A stretch of DNA of 64,000 nt, taken from assembly GCA_964036155.1 (NCBI GenBank), contig OZ038422.1, positions 38,091,201 to 38,155,200 on the forward strand, written 5' to 3'. A model generated the notes under the pieces. That model was not told the origin of the DNA and did no database searches. It saw only the letters and a list, made by a program, of their open reading frames with translations. Positions 49,111 to 60,927 of this stretch are shown here, one piece after another. Both the position numbers and the translations under genes were made by a program. Each line of letters begins with the position of its first letter. The stretch's first letter is position 1. This stretch comes from Diploscapter coronatus. Lineage: Eukaryota > Nematoda > Chromadorea > Rhabditida > Rhabditidae.

Positions 49111-52100
49111 TCACTTCGTGTCCCTGTGCTTGTCACGACTGAAAATAAAACAATATTTTAAGATTTCTAGAATAATTTTTGAAATGTTCAAGACCATTGA
49201 AGTGCGAAACTATGAAACAAGCTAGGTAAAGATGGTTCCAAGTTGTGTAAAATTCATTAAATCTTTCAAAACTTTGATCATTATTTTTGCGAAGTTCGGG
49301 ATTTTCAAAATTTGAGCCTGTGGAAAGTAAGGTAAATGTTATGGTTCTATGTCTCGTAGGTTTTAACATAGCTTTCCAAAAATATGGCTCTTGAAATTAT
49401 CGATTTGAAGCAATAATGATTTGCACTCATCTCGGAATTGGGCGTGCTCCTGTCCCTGTCCTCGCAGCTCTCCTTCGTCTGGTCGCACTCGTCTACTTCG
49501 CGGTCGCCTCGAGTTCGCTTCACACCCAAAAAATCAATAGCTTTCAAACCTGTCAAAATCTAAAAGAAAAGGGGACTTTTGATTTTCATAAAAGAATCAT
49601 GAAATGCATAATGTTAATTTTTTTCTCGGATTTTTTTAGGAAAAAAATCTTCCTGACCATTGAGTTTGTTGACGGTGAAGTCTTTGGGCTCGCATTTGGG
49701 CTGTGTCTTCTTAAGCAGCGCCTGCGTCTTCTTGTAGATCGTAGTGATGATCGGTCGCTCATTCGGGTCCTTCACCCTGCAAAATTTACAAAATTGTATG
49801 TAATTTGATCATCTCTTTCTCATGTTAATTTCAAGATTATTGCATGTTTCTTAGAAATCTCTCAGATTTCATTCCAAATAAACCAATAGTTCGTACGAGA
49901 AAATGAATGGGAATTTTTTGCCCACCAAATGTTGCCGACGAGCGATTTGAGCTCCTTGGGCGTCTTCTTGGGCATTTCGGGCATTTTGAGCGTCCTGATC
50001 GACTTCTGGATCGTCCGTGCATCGCCTTCCGGCCACGGCTTCTCGCCGTCGTTGTACACCTCAACAAGTTCAACATCATTAGTTGGAAAACTCATTCTGC
50101 ATTTCTTTGAAGGAATGATTGATGATAGTTTTAAAATAGACGTTTTTTTTTTCAACTTTTAAGGCATGTTTTATTCTACTATTAGAAGAAGTAGACTAAA
50201 AATCTACGTTAATTTGATCATCATTTCCACTTGGTTTCTAACCTCATAGATGCATATGCCGTACGACCAAACGTCTGACTGGAAGGAGAATCGGATCGGT
50301 TTTTTGAGCACTTCAGGGGCCATCTGAAGATTTGCGTTTCGTTTGAAAGTATCTAATTTTGTATTTCTCCAAAAAAAATAGACTAAACACAGTAAATTCA
50401 CTGACCCAGCGCATCGGGAAGCCGCCCTTTGGGTCTTCGATGTTCACTGCGTCCATGTCTGCAAAAGGAATCGATAAAAATATACATTTTCAACTTTTCA
50501 AACTTAAGGCTTCTGAAATTCTTAGCAGGAAAGTCAATAATGATCAGAATCGTCAAAATCTACTCAATATGTGATTTCTTTGAAGCCTACTCAATTCAGC
50601 TTTTTAGAAATTCATGATTCGTAAGATAAGAAAAATTTCGAACCTTTGCCGAGCGCCTTAGACAACCCGAAGTCGCTGATTCGAACGAGCCCATCCTCGC
50701 CAATCAGGCAGTTTCTGGTCGCCAGGTCGCAGTGGATGATCTTCTTGTTGTGCAGGTACCTCAGGCCGCGGACTATCTTCAACATAGCTCGTATTTCAAC
50801 AAACCCATAAAAATAAATGCGATTTTTTGAAGGTAGAAATGGCTGAAATTTCAGGAGATCAGATTTTTCAAATCTTTCAAGTTTCGACTCCCACCAGGGT
50901 TGCACAAATTTGAGATCCGATCGGTTTTTTCTCGGGGATCTAAATTTGCCAGTCTGATTCCCACCTCAACCAGGTAGATGATCCTCTCGTAGTCGGTGAT
51001 GGTTGCGCCCTGTTTGCGAAGATGCTTTTCGAGATCGCCTCCGGGACAGAATTCCATCACGATCATCACCTGAAAAGAAAAAATTCGTTTATTGAAAGTC
51101 AAGATTTTTGAATGTTTTACTCTAGAGTGAAACTCTTCAAAAAAAATTTTTAAAAAAAATCTTTGCAAAAATTGTATAATTTTGTGAAAAAGTAAGCTGA
51201 ATGATTTCTTGTTCCCTCAATTTGAAAATATTGAATATTTGCCGGTGGAAAATCGAGTGCGACTCCGTGCATGCGGACGACGTTGGCGTGGACGAGCATG
51301 GCCATCTGCTTGGCTTCGTCGATGATCATCTGGCGCGCTTCCGCTGTCTTCGAGGGGTCCGAGTCGTGGGCTACCTGGAAAACCATGCTCTCATCTTCGC
51401 CAACAATATCTTCCGAGAAATAATCATTCAACCAGAAGTATAACTCGAAACTATTTGTATTTTTGTTGAGCTTGTTTGTCTGTCCAAGCTTATATTTCTA
51501 TGATAGGTTAGTCTGACTCCAATGTGTCACATATGGTTGGAAAGGTAATCTGTTGGAGGTGTGCAACGTAAAAATAGACCGTTTTTGCACTGATAATATG
51601 TGGTAAAAACTGTTTTCTTTCTAAAAAAAATACTAATTTTGAATACCAAATTAGCAAATTAATCATGAGTTGAAATTGCATAAAAAGCAAAGTTTTGCAA
51701 ATGAATTGGTCATTATCGAAAGGAATGAAATAGAAGGTTGTGCCTTGTTTATTCATTTAAACCCACCTTGATTGCGACGATCTCGTCCTGCTCGACGCCA
51801 GGCCGCTTGTACTTGCCCTTGAAGACGCTGCAGAAGTTGCCGTTGCCGATCGCGTCCTTCTGCTTGTCGTAGGACACGTTGTTGTTGTTGATCTGCCAGT
51901 TCGGTTTCGCGATCGGGTTCCTTAGCGCCACGCTTCCCGGGCAGTGCTTCTCGTTGTTCGTGTAATACTGCAAAATCGACACTTGGAAAGTCCGCGAACG
52001 TTTCAAATAGGAAAAATCCAGTTAAAGCTGGTGAAAACTAAGAACAGATGGCAGAAGTGATCGAACAGGTCTGGTACGTGATTGAAGAACCGTGTTTTCA

Positions 52101-52973
52101 TCATGTTCTTCAAGTTGTTTCCAAACATTTTCATTCCTAACCTGGACCAAATCGGGAACATTGTCGAACTGGCGGAGTTTGGGCGACGTCGACCTCAGAA
52201 TACCGAATTGCCACTTCGAACTTTCGTACCTGAAATTCGAGATTTTAGGATTTTTTTGTGAAAAAGTCGACATTTTTAAAGAGAAAGATATCAATGTGAA
52301 TGAGAAAACTGACATGAGGGAGAGATGACGCACAACATTCTTGTGCCTAACGGAGAGAACCAACTCTGTGCACTGTCTGTTGTCCGTGGCCCGCACCAGA
52401 TAGTCGCCGTTGTTCTTCAGGAGCAGTCTGAAGGTAGAATGGATCACGCAGAAAATTTGAAAAATGCCAAGAGAATGTTTTCATTTAAAAAAGGAATGAC
52501 CAGATTTGAACATTTTATATACAACATCACGAGCATCACTGTTTCAGTTTCTCGGAAATTTCGAACTTTTGAAGAAAAAAACCGTGTTGGCAACGACGGA
52601 GAACGGGTCGAAATTTCCAGAACACGCCTTCTAGGACATCATTACAGGAATTAGAATCCTACTAAGTCGTTGAGGCTCCGAAAAATTCGTGGGTTCGGAG
52701 ACTTTAGGGCGAGTTCAGGCTTTATCCGCTCTAAGAAGAACATTGAGAAATAGTGTTGTTCGACAAGAGTACAACGAGCAGTGCTTTTCTGCGCTCCTAT
52801 ATCGAACAACGCTGTTTCTCAATACTCGTCCTAGAACGAACAGTCGGAGCACACGTCCTAACTGATTCGTTTTCGGCTCACTCTGCATCGGCCCGCGAGC
52901 GGAATCCGTGGTAGTATAATTGATGTTCGAGGGCGCCCTTCGGAGCCGACATCCGCGTCTTGTTGTCGCTCAT
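49111..52973 (-). CDS. Compact SH2-tyrosine kinase of the nematode Fer/Fes type, HCD instead of HRD
   Basis: Non-receptor tyrosine kinase without the F-BAR part of vertebrate Fer, as in the expanded nematode family. The start MSDNKTRMSAPKGALEHQ leads directly into SH2 (LYYHGFRSRADAE, then LLLKNNGDYLVRATDNRQC; the Arg of FLVR is kept). The kinase domain shows IGNGNFCSVFKGKY, EIVAIKV, VMEFCPGGDLEKHL, the catalytic loop YLHNKKIIHCDLATRNCLI, ISDFGLSKAL, GFPMRWMAPEVLKK, SDVWSYGICIYEV and a typical C-lobe KDPNERPIITTIYK. The catalytic loop has Cys for the usual Arg of HRD; Asp, Arg and Asn are kept, so activity is plausible but regulation by activation-loop phosphate may differ. The tail is charged and ends SRDKHRDTK. 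An acceptor lies 1 nt before the ATG. Confidence 0.88.
52727..52842. mobile_element. Foldback element in intron 1 of the Fer-type kinase
   Basis: ATTGAGAAATAGTGTTGTTC near 52743 pairs with GAACAACGCTGTTTCTCAAT near 52822 with few mismatches. Outer flanks CTCTAAGAAGAAC and CGTCCTAGAACG also pair. It contains the GAAATAGTGT core of other elements. No coding capacity. Confidence 0.65.
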
Positions 52974-53919
52974 CCTGCGATTCACCAACCTCAAAGCAGC
53001 GGAAATAATCTTTTTCAATCAGAAAGGCAATTAATCACTTTTTGTGCACCGATTCGTTACTACTTTTCTATAATTTTTCTAGACTTTTATCAGTTTGTCG
53101 ATTTGTTTTTCGCCATTTTCATTTCGCACTGATCCAAGAACATCGGTGAGCAGTCACAATGAGTCTTTCAGATTTCAGAAAGAATTTCACAATGTGTAAG
53201 TTCAGGGTCGTTCGTGAATCCGTGCACTGGTCGATTCAATGTTTCTCCTCGATGTTCACCGCGGTAGTTGCCGAGTTGAAGAGCGTTTGTGGAGTTGGAG
53301 AGCTGTTGAAGATAAGTCGAGCCGATAGTGGAGACAGACGGTAATGACGAAACTTTGAAATCATCGAAAATGTCGAAAATTTGATCCAACAAACTTTATC
53401 TTATTCTAATTTAAGGATGGGTGTCAGTAAAAACCAGTCTTAGTCAAATCGGTATAAATGGGTCCACAAATCGGGCTGATTTTCATATTTTTATTCAGTT
53501 TTCCAAACTGATTCTCAAGGTGTAGTTCGTTTTTTCGAAACGAAACGAAATTTCATCTCATTCTTGGGTTTGGGTAGATTTTTTTAATTTAAAATTTTTG
53601 AAAGTCTTTTTTCCGCAATTTTCCATATGCTTCCAACACTTTCTAGTTCTTTCTGGCTCACTCTGCGCTCGATTGCGAAATTTCTGTCTTGCACTATTTT
53701 TCCTGTTTCCTTTCGCATTTTTCATGCTGATCAACTTTATCGAAGTTTTCCTGTGCAATTTTATTATTCGCGTCATTTTCCCATCGAAATGATTTCCATT
53801 TTGTCTTCTACTTCTCAAATCATTTGGATTCCCGTTAAAATGACGAGTTTTTTTTCGATTTGATTGTCTTTCAGTGACATTTCGGATGATAATTTTCAGC
53901 TTTTCAGGAGCCAAACAGA
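52974..53919. other. Divergent promoter region, Fer-type kinase and BAG1
   Basis: 946 bp between two opposite start codons. Overlapping open frames on both strands at about 53160-53390 and a Lys/Arg-rich minus-strand frame at 53558-53914 show no domain resemblance, and I do not call them. The upstream control of both genes is presumably here, but no recognisable element was seen. Confidence 0.45.
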
Positions 53920-55448
53920 ATGCTGATCGTTGTGGCTGTCGGCTCGAAAGCCTTCCCGATGGAAATCCTCGGAGAGGGCGACGACGCGATCAACACTCTG
54001 GGTGCACTCCGCAGAAAAATTGCCGAACAGGCCGAAATCGGACAGGAAAATATGAAAATCATCCATAGAGGTTGGTTGGCTTTTTCACTTTGAGAGTCTT
54101 CGTCGATATCTAACATCTCTAGAGAAAATGCTAGCTACATTTCAAAGAAAACATTATTTTTTATCGTAGAAAGAAAGCTCTTTAATTTCCTTCACAAGTT
54201 TTCATCAAGATACTTTAGTGAAAATAATCTTTAAAATTGTCTCATTTTCTAGTGAGATTATCGAATTAGGTTTCAACTTACTATTACGGACTGAGGAGTA
54301 GATATTGCACATACACCTTGCAACTCTCCTCTGTGGACTCAACCCTCGAGAAATAGCATACGCGTCCTGTAGAAACGGAAGAAGTAATGAAGAAAAGAGA
54401 GTGGAAATAACGGGAAGGAAGGAGAGACGTGACTTGTGCAAAAGCGTTGCAAAGAATATGCAGTATCTACCTTCTCACATTCCATGCCCCATAATAACAT
54501 TTGTAAGCATTCTTGGATTCAGCTTCATTTCCAGGCAAAACGTTGACCGGCGCGGACGACAAAAAACTGGAGGATTTCGGTTTCAAGGAGAACGACAAGT
54601 GTATCGTGATTGGACAGAAGGTCAAGGGAGCTCTCAAGGTTGGACATTTTATCAATTTTTAATCTCTAGGTAAAATAATATTTTTCTCCAATAATTTATT
54701 AATTTTCGTTCAACAAGTGGGAATTCTGCAAGGACTTCCCGAAACACATCAAGAACTCTTTCAAATATTCTCATAATTGTTCTATTATGTTTAGCAAATA
54801 ATTTCCAGGACGATCCCGGTTTCGCGATGCTGGTCGACTACGAGAAGAAGTTCCTGACCGTGCTGCAGAAGGTGCTCGATGAAATCGACGTCGACCTGAC
54901 TGAACTCGAGAAGAATTTCTTGGATGGTGAGATTTTTGAGAAAATAGAACAAAGAATCACAAAGCATTTTCCAATTTATTTATTTTTGAAAACACTCAGA
55001 ATTTAAAGAAATTCAATTTCAGCGGAAAAATCGAAGGAGATGTCGAAGCGCATGGATATTCGACTGTGCAACTTCACGGAGGTCTCTATGAGGCATCTCG
55101 AGACCATCGATGGAATGAACATCAACACCGAGAGTACTCCAGAGGAGCAGGTTCGATTTTTCTTCCTTTATTTGAAAAAAAAATTTCCTGATCAAGATGG
55201 ACATTTTTCCCTCAGAAATTTTAAAAGTATTCTCTTCCAAAAATGGTCTTTATGTTAATTTTGTCCACATTGAAAAATTTGTTTGGAAAATTCACTTTTT
55301 TTCAAAAAAATATTTTGAGGCGACCCGCAATCGCGAGAAGCGGAAAGGTCTGATCACGGGTATCCAGCGTCTGTTGGACAGAAACGACACGTACGTGAGA
55401 CGGCTCGAGGAGTACGACAAAAAACTCGCCGGTGAAATCATCGAATAG
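53920..55448 (+). CDS. bag-1: BAG1-type Hsp70 co-chaperone (ubiquitin-like plus BAG domain)
   Basis: Nucleotide-exchange factor for Hsp70/Hsc70 in the cytosol, with an N-terminal ubiquitin-like domain linking it to the proteasome. Five exons. Residues 1 to about 85 form the ubiquitin-like part: MLIVVAVGSKAFPMEIL, LRRKIAEQAEIGQENMKIIH, then KTLTGADDKKLEDFGFKEN and CIVIGQKV. After a short linker the BAG three-helix bundle runs from about residue 100 with VDYEKKFLTVLQKVLDEID, LCNFTEVSMRHLETIDGM and a last exon GLITGIQRLLDRNDTYVRRL, ending KKLAGEIIE and TAG. TTTTCAG lies 12 nt before the ATG. Length about 200 residues, normal for invertebrate BAG1. Confidence 0.9.
54293..54478. mobile_element. 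Foldback element in BAG1 intron 1
   Basis: GTAGATATTGCACATACACC near 54298 pairs imperfectly with GAATATGCAGTATCTAC near 54460, with neighbouring CTTGCAAC and GTTGCAAAG also paired. The interior has CGAGAAATAGCATACGCG, the shared core word. No known coding function. Confidence 0.5.
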
Positions 55449-56107
55449 ATTTTTTACTTTATCTTATTTTATTTAAATTTAAAAATGTGCTCTTCACAAA
55501 TTCCGATTTTTCACACTTCCTCAAAGATCTCATTCTTTAGAACAAACCTATTTAAAATTTTAATTTTACGCAAGATTACTTTCTTTTAAATGTCTAAAGA
55601 AATGCATTGAATCAAGCAACAACCCTGTGAAGTCATCATAAGGTGCTCAGTGATATCACATTCTTTAAAATTAGAAGTTTTAGCAGAACAGAATAAATTC
55701 TATGAATTATTGAAAGGAACACTCGTCTGAAAAAAAACACTATTGTATAGCCTTCATGATAAAACGATTTATTTTTCATTTGATAACTACAAAAAATCCA
55801 CATGCAAAATTTAAATAAAAAAAACAATTACAATAATACTGATAAATGAATATTTAAAAGGGAAAATCACGAAAGGTTCATTTGTATTTGGAGGTGATTA
55901 GTAGCCAAAAACTATGCTCAGGGACATCCTGCATTAATTCAATGTTCAATTTATAATCCAAATGCGTTTGAGAGTATATTTCAAATCTAAAAATGAAGAT
56001 TCAAATTTTATCAAAATCGTTAATTTTACGACGCACGATGATATTCGCGCAGTTTATATTTACAAAAAATTATTTCCCTGAAAAATATATCTTTATCTGA
56101 TCTGAAT
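55449..56107. other. 3' flanks of BAG1 and the F-box gene
   Basis: Converging 3' ends. AT-rich DNA; the one open frame (55636-55827, minus) is Phe/Ile-rich low-complexity sequence. No gene called. Confidence 0.5.
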
Positions 56108-56418
56108 TCATGATTGATGTAAATTAATAAGCGTTGCTTTAGCCAGACTTGAAAAACCAGACATAGTTGTCAGTTGTTTCACTCGAATTTTCGGTTCTAA
56201 TGCGTTTAGCAGGTATCTTCTAATCATGCGCTTCAGTCTTCTGTTCGATCTAGCTGGTTTTTCAATTTGACGGTAACTCAAATACTGGCAGGTCATCAAA
56301 ATCAGCTCCACAGGAAGTCTTGAGACCATCGGAATCTGAAAGAATACAAAATTCAAACAACTAAAAGTCAATCTTGAAAACGAACTAGGCGTTGATTATC
56401 CAGACCAGTGATTTCCAT
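56108..56418 (-). CDS. Short F-box protein
   Basis: Two-exon model: exon 1 MEITGLDNQRL (56418-56386) spliced in phase 0 to the exon starting IPMVSRLPVELILMTCQYLS. The latter is a recognisable F-box (LPxELxxxxxxYLS), which would bind Skp1 and bring a substrate to an SCF ubiquitin ligase. A basic stretch SNRRLKRMIRRYLLN and a short tail ending INLHQS follow; no substrate-binding repeats are present, so at about 85 residues the protein is unusually short. It could be a degraded member of the large nematode F-box families. TTTTAG lies 25 nt before the ATG. An alternative start is the Met at 56329, directly before SRLPVE. Confidence 0.6.
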
Positions 56419-57039
56419 TATGTGTTCATCAATTACGATATTCCTAAAAGCACAGATTCAACCAATTCGGCTGCAATTGGAAGTGAATGAACTTTGATAT
56501 TAGTTTCTCTTTATTCGAGTACTTTATTCACGATGGCAAATAAACTATGAAAATGCAGAACAAATTCGATAGTCTCCAAACATCATCCATCACATAAACT
56601 AAGAATAAAGATCCCCCACACCTTCTTTGACACTTTGCAATTCTCTTTACAGTTCTCTGCACGCATTTCTCTTCATGCATTGGTTCGTTTCATTTGCATA
56701 ATCTAGTTATCAGTAAGCCAAACAGTTTTACATGCATATGCCCAACGTCGAAGTCGCGTGCCTTCCATTCACAAATTTGCCCTCACTTTGTCTGCGAGAT
56801 TGACGAATGTCATTCCTTTTGATCTGTCATATCTTATCACATCTGCTTTGTTAGCCTGTGATCATCCAGAAGTGTAACTGTAAAACAAGTTTCAACTATT
56901 GATCTGTCGAACTTCGCTAAACAGACTGTGTTTCTTCTTTGCTATTCAAATCGAATTCCTCTTGTTTGCGTTTTAGAATAGCTTCCATTCATAAAAAAAA
57001 TTCCCTACCATTTTCTAGACTTCTCAATCAATTGATGCA
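56419..57039. other. Divergent promoter region, F-box gene and SLC17-type transporter
   Basis: 621 bp between opposite starts. No exon or recognised element; pyrimidine-rich on the plus strand towards the transporter start. Confidence 0.45.
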
Positions 57040-60000
57040 ATGGCCGTTCAGTACTTCAACCATTTTCGGTTTCTTCTGCTGATCATTTGCTTCTTCTGCC
57101 TCACATCGATATGCAGCAATTACATCATCATAAATTTTACTTTTATTTGTATGCAACACGATACGTCGGACTTGAGGATAAATGATAACGGGGCAAGTTT
57201 ATTGTATTTCTCGATAAAGTCTATTTTGAAAGACTTTTCATGTTATTATTTTGGAAATATTTCCGACTATTCGACAAGTCGTCAGACTTGAGACTTTCCA
57301 CCGCAACTGCGGTGGCCAAATTTCAACAAAAGTTCCAGATCTGCAAGTCGTCTTTTATAGTTCATCGAAGAAACATCTCTTTGTAAATTCTGATTTAAAC
57401 GCATTGCTATGGCTACTGATTTGAAAATGAAAGTTTTCAGTCAACTTATAATCCGTATGATTACTCGGTAAAGGAAAAAAGCTATATCATTTGGGCTGTG
57501 TCCGCGGGAGCCATTGTCGGCACCTTTCCCGTCAATTATTTCTACATCAAATATGGTGCGAGGTACGAACCAGTTTTGTTCTAAACTCATAAATGGTGCT
57601 TCATTTTAGGTCAAAAACAAAATTTTATTATTAATTTAGAAATCAAGAACAGGATACCCAATGAAAAATTTTCATAACATTTTTGAGCAACTTCGCATTA
57701 GTAAAAAATTTCCATATAGCCAATTTTATTTATTCTCCCAAAGCGACTTCCCTCATTGTCAGATATATCACCGAACTTCAGATGGCCGTTTTTCATCGCG
57801 GGAATTCTCTCCGCCTTCTCGACAATATCTGTGCCTCTCGCAGCTAAAGCACACATTGTGCTGCTGCTGTTCGTCAGATTCATTCAGGTATCAACCTAGA
57901 CAAGGATGAGATCATCAAGGTGCGCTTTCAGGGTGTCGCCTACTCTGCAGACTTCGCCGCGATAGGCCTTCTTTGTGTTGTAAGTCGGAGGAAAAAATGA
58001 CGAAAAATTATGCAAGGTGTTTTTTTTTCCAGAGGTGGGCTCCTCTTGCACAGACAGGCACGTTTATAGCCGTTCTGACTTCGTTCACGCCTGTGTCATC
58101 GGTCATTACGAATCCGGTTGCTGGTTGGGTAGGGATAAAATTCGAAAAATCTAGTTCATGCCACAACTTTATACTTCCAAAATGTGAACATCTAGCTCTG
58201 CGTGTCCTCCTGGGGGTGGCGTTCAGCGTATTACATATTTGGAATATTCACCTTGATCTCCTTTCTTTTTTGGATCTACTTTTACACCGACGACCCACAG
58301 GTGCTCATCCACAAGACGGTCTAAAGAAACGTCAATTTCAGTTCCACAAATCTGTCTCGCAGAAAGAACTCGGCAAAATACAAAAGGACAAGACGGAAGC
58401 GCACATCAAAAGGGACAGTTTCATTCCATACAAGGTGAGTCCATGGAACTTTGCTCCGAAGTTTCTATCACTATTGTGCAGAGTGCTGTAGAAAAGAAGC
58501 CTCCAAATCAAAGTCTTGAAGGATAAAGAAAAGCGTTGTTTGCGAATGAGTGGAGGAGATTCATGTTATCGCTTTATGCCATTTGTTCTTTTTTTGAGGA
58601 TGGAGAGTCCTATTCATTGATGCGACATGACATATCCTATGATCAAAATTCCAGGAAATAATAACAAATAAAACTATACTCGTCATTTGGCTGAACGCTT
58701 TCACGGAGATGGTGACAGCAGTGCTTTTGCTCACATACTCACCTTTGTACTTTCGCAACGTTCTCAAATTTGACGTCGAGCAGACTGGGCTCCTTGTCTC
58801 AGCTAGTGCCAGCGTTCATTTGCCTTTGAAGCTCGCTTTTGGATTTGTGTCTGATTACATGACGTAAGAAGAGTTCATTGAATTTTTACCGAGCATCTTG
58901 CATCTTCATATGAGACGTTATTTGTAAAAATCGGGTTTTTTTTAGAGGGGAGTGGTACCCAAGAAATCGACCCTCAAATTTCGAGTTAATTTTTTGTCCC
59001 TGGGGGTTTTCGACTATGCTGATGACGAATCTGATGGTTAAAATCCGACCCGACCACTTGTTCCGCCTGTTCCGAAAGGTTTCTCTGCGAGCATTTTGAT
59101 ACCAAATTTGAATTTTCCCATGCATAATAACGGAAATAGAATTTTCCGGAACAAACGGGACAAGTAGTCGGGTCGGATTTTAACCATCAGATTCGTCATC
59201 AGCGTAGTCGAAAACCCCCAGGAATAAAAAATCAACTTGAAATTTGAGGGTCGACTTTTTGAGTACCATCCCTCTATAAAAAAAAAACTCGATTTTTCAC
59301 GAAGAACATCTCCATATTGCGAAAAATACTTTTTCGTGGCCCGATGCAATGTTCAGAGGACGTTGATGCTGACAACTTACTTACCTGAATTTGAGGTGTA
59401 TCTCGGAGATCTGGCGAATGCGATTCTTCAACACGGTAGCTGTTGGTGTTGCAGGAGTCTTTTGTCTATTGATTGGTATTGTCCCTGCTGAATACAGATA
59501 CACTGAGGTCATCTGTTTTGGTGGCGTGCTGACTGCGATGGGGTTAAACCCTGGAGGTTTCTACAAGTGTGGAACTCTGGCGTCGAGGTAATCCAATTAG
59601 ATGACTAGTACTCTGGTGCTGAAGTTGAAAATGAGTAAATGCTCTTTTTTTGTAATATGCACTTCTCAGTCGAGTCTAATTGACTCCCCCTAAATGAAGC
59701 TCACCTCAGGCAATATTCCCACGTTGTGCTTGGAGCCATACAATTTATGAAGTGCGTCGCGCTATTTGTCGCACCTTTGTGGATGGCTATATTCGTGCAC
59801 GACGAATACAACTACCACCAGTGGAAATGGGTTTTCATCTGCAATGGGGTGCTGTGCTTGTTGGTATGACGCATAAATGGCGAATCGAATTAGGATTGAT
59901 CTTCAGGCGAACGTACTGTTCTACCCAATCGCTACTGATCAGCCCGAATCGTTTACGCTGATAACTCGGGAAACGCGGATGAAGGAAAAGCAAATGAAGC

Positions 60001-60104
60001 TAATGCAAAATGGACATGGAAACAAGATATCGGATGTTGAAGTTAACAAGAAGGATGACACAAATTCGAGTAAGGATAACGATGATCTCAATATGAAGTT
60101 CTAG
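57040..60104 (+). CDS. SLC17-type major facilitator (anion/phosphate or vesicular transporter family)
   Basis: Twelve-helix membrane transporter; members carry organic anions, phosphate or glutamate with Na+ or H+. About ten exons. The N-terminus has the worm family signature CLTSICSNYIIINFTFICM. The conserved parts follow: EKSYIIWAVSAGAIVGTFPV, GARWPFFIAGILSAFSTISV, FVRFIQGVAYSADFAAIG, LAQTGTFIAVLTSFTPVSSV, SSWGWRSAYYIFGIFTLISF, and a cytosolic loop with QKELGKIQKDK. The second half includes MVTAVLLLTYSPLYFRNVL, RMRFFNTVAVGVAGVFCLL and KWVFICNGVLCLLANVLF. The hydrophilic tail ends DDLNMKF, TAG at 60104. Intron 1 appears to use a GC donor (GGG/GCAAGT). TTTTCTAG lies 21 nt before the ATG. Substrate cannot be told from sequence. 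Confidence 0.87.
58927..59297. mobile_element. 370-bp foldback element in transporter intron
   Basis: The left arm (about 58927-59090) and right arm (about 59146-59297) are near-perfect reverse complements. Examples are CTGATGACGAATCTGATGGT on the left against ACCATCAGATTCGTCATCAG on the right, and TCCGACCCGACCACTTGT against ACAAGTAGTCGGGTCGGA. Arms about 150 bp, loop about 55 bp. The high arm identity suggests recent insertion compared with other elements here. Confidence 0.82.
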
Positions 60105-60567
60105 TCAAAATAAATAAACGTTTATCTTTGTCTTTGATTCCGTTTCGGGGTGTGATGAAGGAATGGTTTTGCTGATTCATCTTCAGAGCTCTGCTTTCGA
60201 AGTCTTCTCTTTAGGTTGTTCAAAATTCCAGTAGAAATTGACAACCTGTATTTGATGAAACGAAAAATGACGAAACCTGATAGATAAAAACTTGGAAAGG
60301 TAGCATATAGTCGCGCAGTCACCAGAAGAAATAGTATGGGGAAATAAAGCCCTACCAGACCCTACTCTTACTCTATACTATTTCCCTCATGAGTACATGT
60401 TACTAATACAAGCTGCCATCAAGTTTTATTGCGTTTCGTCAAATATAAGAAAGCGTTTTTCACCATTACGCTTTTTACAAATCGCCGTGGAAATTTTAAT
60501 TTCATCAATCTTGATCGGAATTTGCAATTCTCATCATTATTACTCGCACTCTGACAACAACTGATCG
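60105..60567. other. 3' flank of the transporter gene, with small foldback element
   Basis: Overlapping AATAAA signals at 60109-60118 directly follow the transporter stop. A small element at about 60327-60400 has GAAATAGTATGGGGAAATA and, inverted, CTATACTATTTCCCTC, the core shared across the window. No gene before 60568. Confidence 0.55.
60109..60118 (+). terminator. Poly(A) signals of the SLC17-type transporter
   Basis: Two overlapping AATAAA hexamers 5-9 nt after the TAG stop, suggesting a very short 3' UTR. Confidence 0.6.
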
Positions 60568-60927
60568 ATGATGGACGACAAAGCCGCTGACGTGAACGAG
60601 GAGGTAGCTACCTCGAAGATGAATATGAATAAAGCAGACTGACGACAGATGTCTGCATTACGATGCTGTAAAAGTACTAACATTTATGTCTCTGCTATCG
60701 GTCTTTCAGTAACTGATTGGAGAAGAATTACCGACATTTCATTTATTGATTTTTATCTGATAAGGCTATGTTAAATGATAAAGTACAAACTTTAATTGTT
60801 CGAAAAAATCTAGTACGCAGTTTTCTTATTCATATTCTTTCTGTAGTTTTTTCAGGACTTGGTAGTGGACAAAGCGATGGAGGATTTATACGACTGGGGG
60901 GAGAGCTACTGTAAATTGATCAACTGA
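60568..60927 (+). CDS. Possible 35-residue acidic protein, two exons
   Basis: Exon 1 (60568-60603) encodes MMDDKAADVNEE and ends GAG/GTAGCT. Exon 2 (60856-60927) follows TTTTTTCAG and encodes DLVVDKAMEDLYDWGESYCK plus LIN and TGA. Phase is 0 at the junction, and an in-frame TGA lies two codons upstream of the first ATG, so the start is fixed if the model is right. The peptide is acidic with no signal or membrane segment. I do not recognise it. Without splicing, exon 1 gives a 24-residue peptide. Such short frames can occur by chance; the clean splice signals are the only support. Confidence 0.35.

Noticed and set aside
53159..53392. Overlapping 61- and 74-codon frames on opposite strands
   Set aside because: Could be a 5' exon of either neighbour, but neither joins a known exon in frame, and both start codons already have their own acceptors.
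53558..53914. 118-codon Lys/Arg/Asn-rich frame on the minus strand
   Set aside because: Lies in the divergent promoter/5' region of BAG1; composition typical of AT-rich noncoding DNA; no splice partner.
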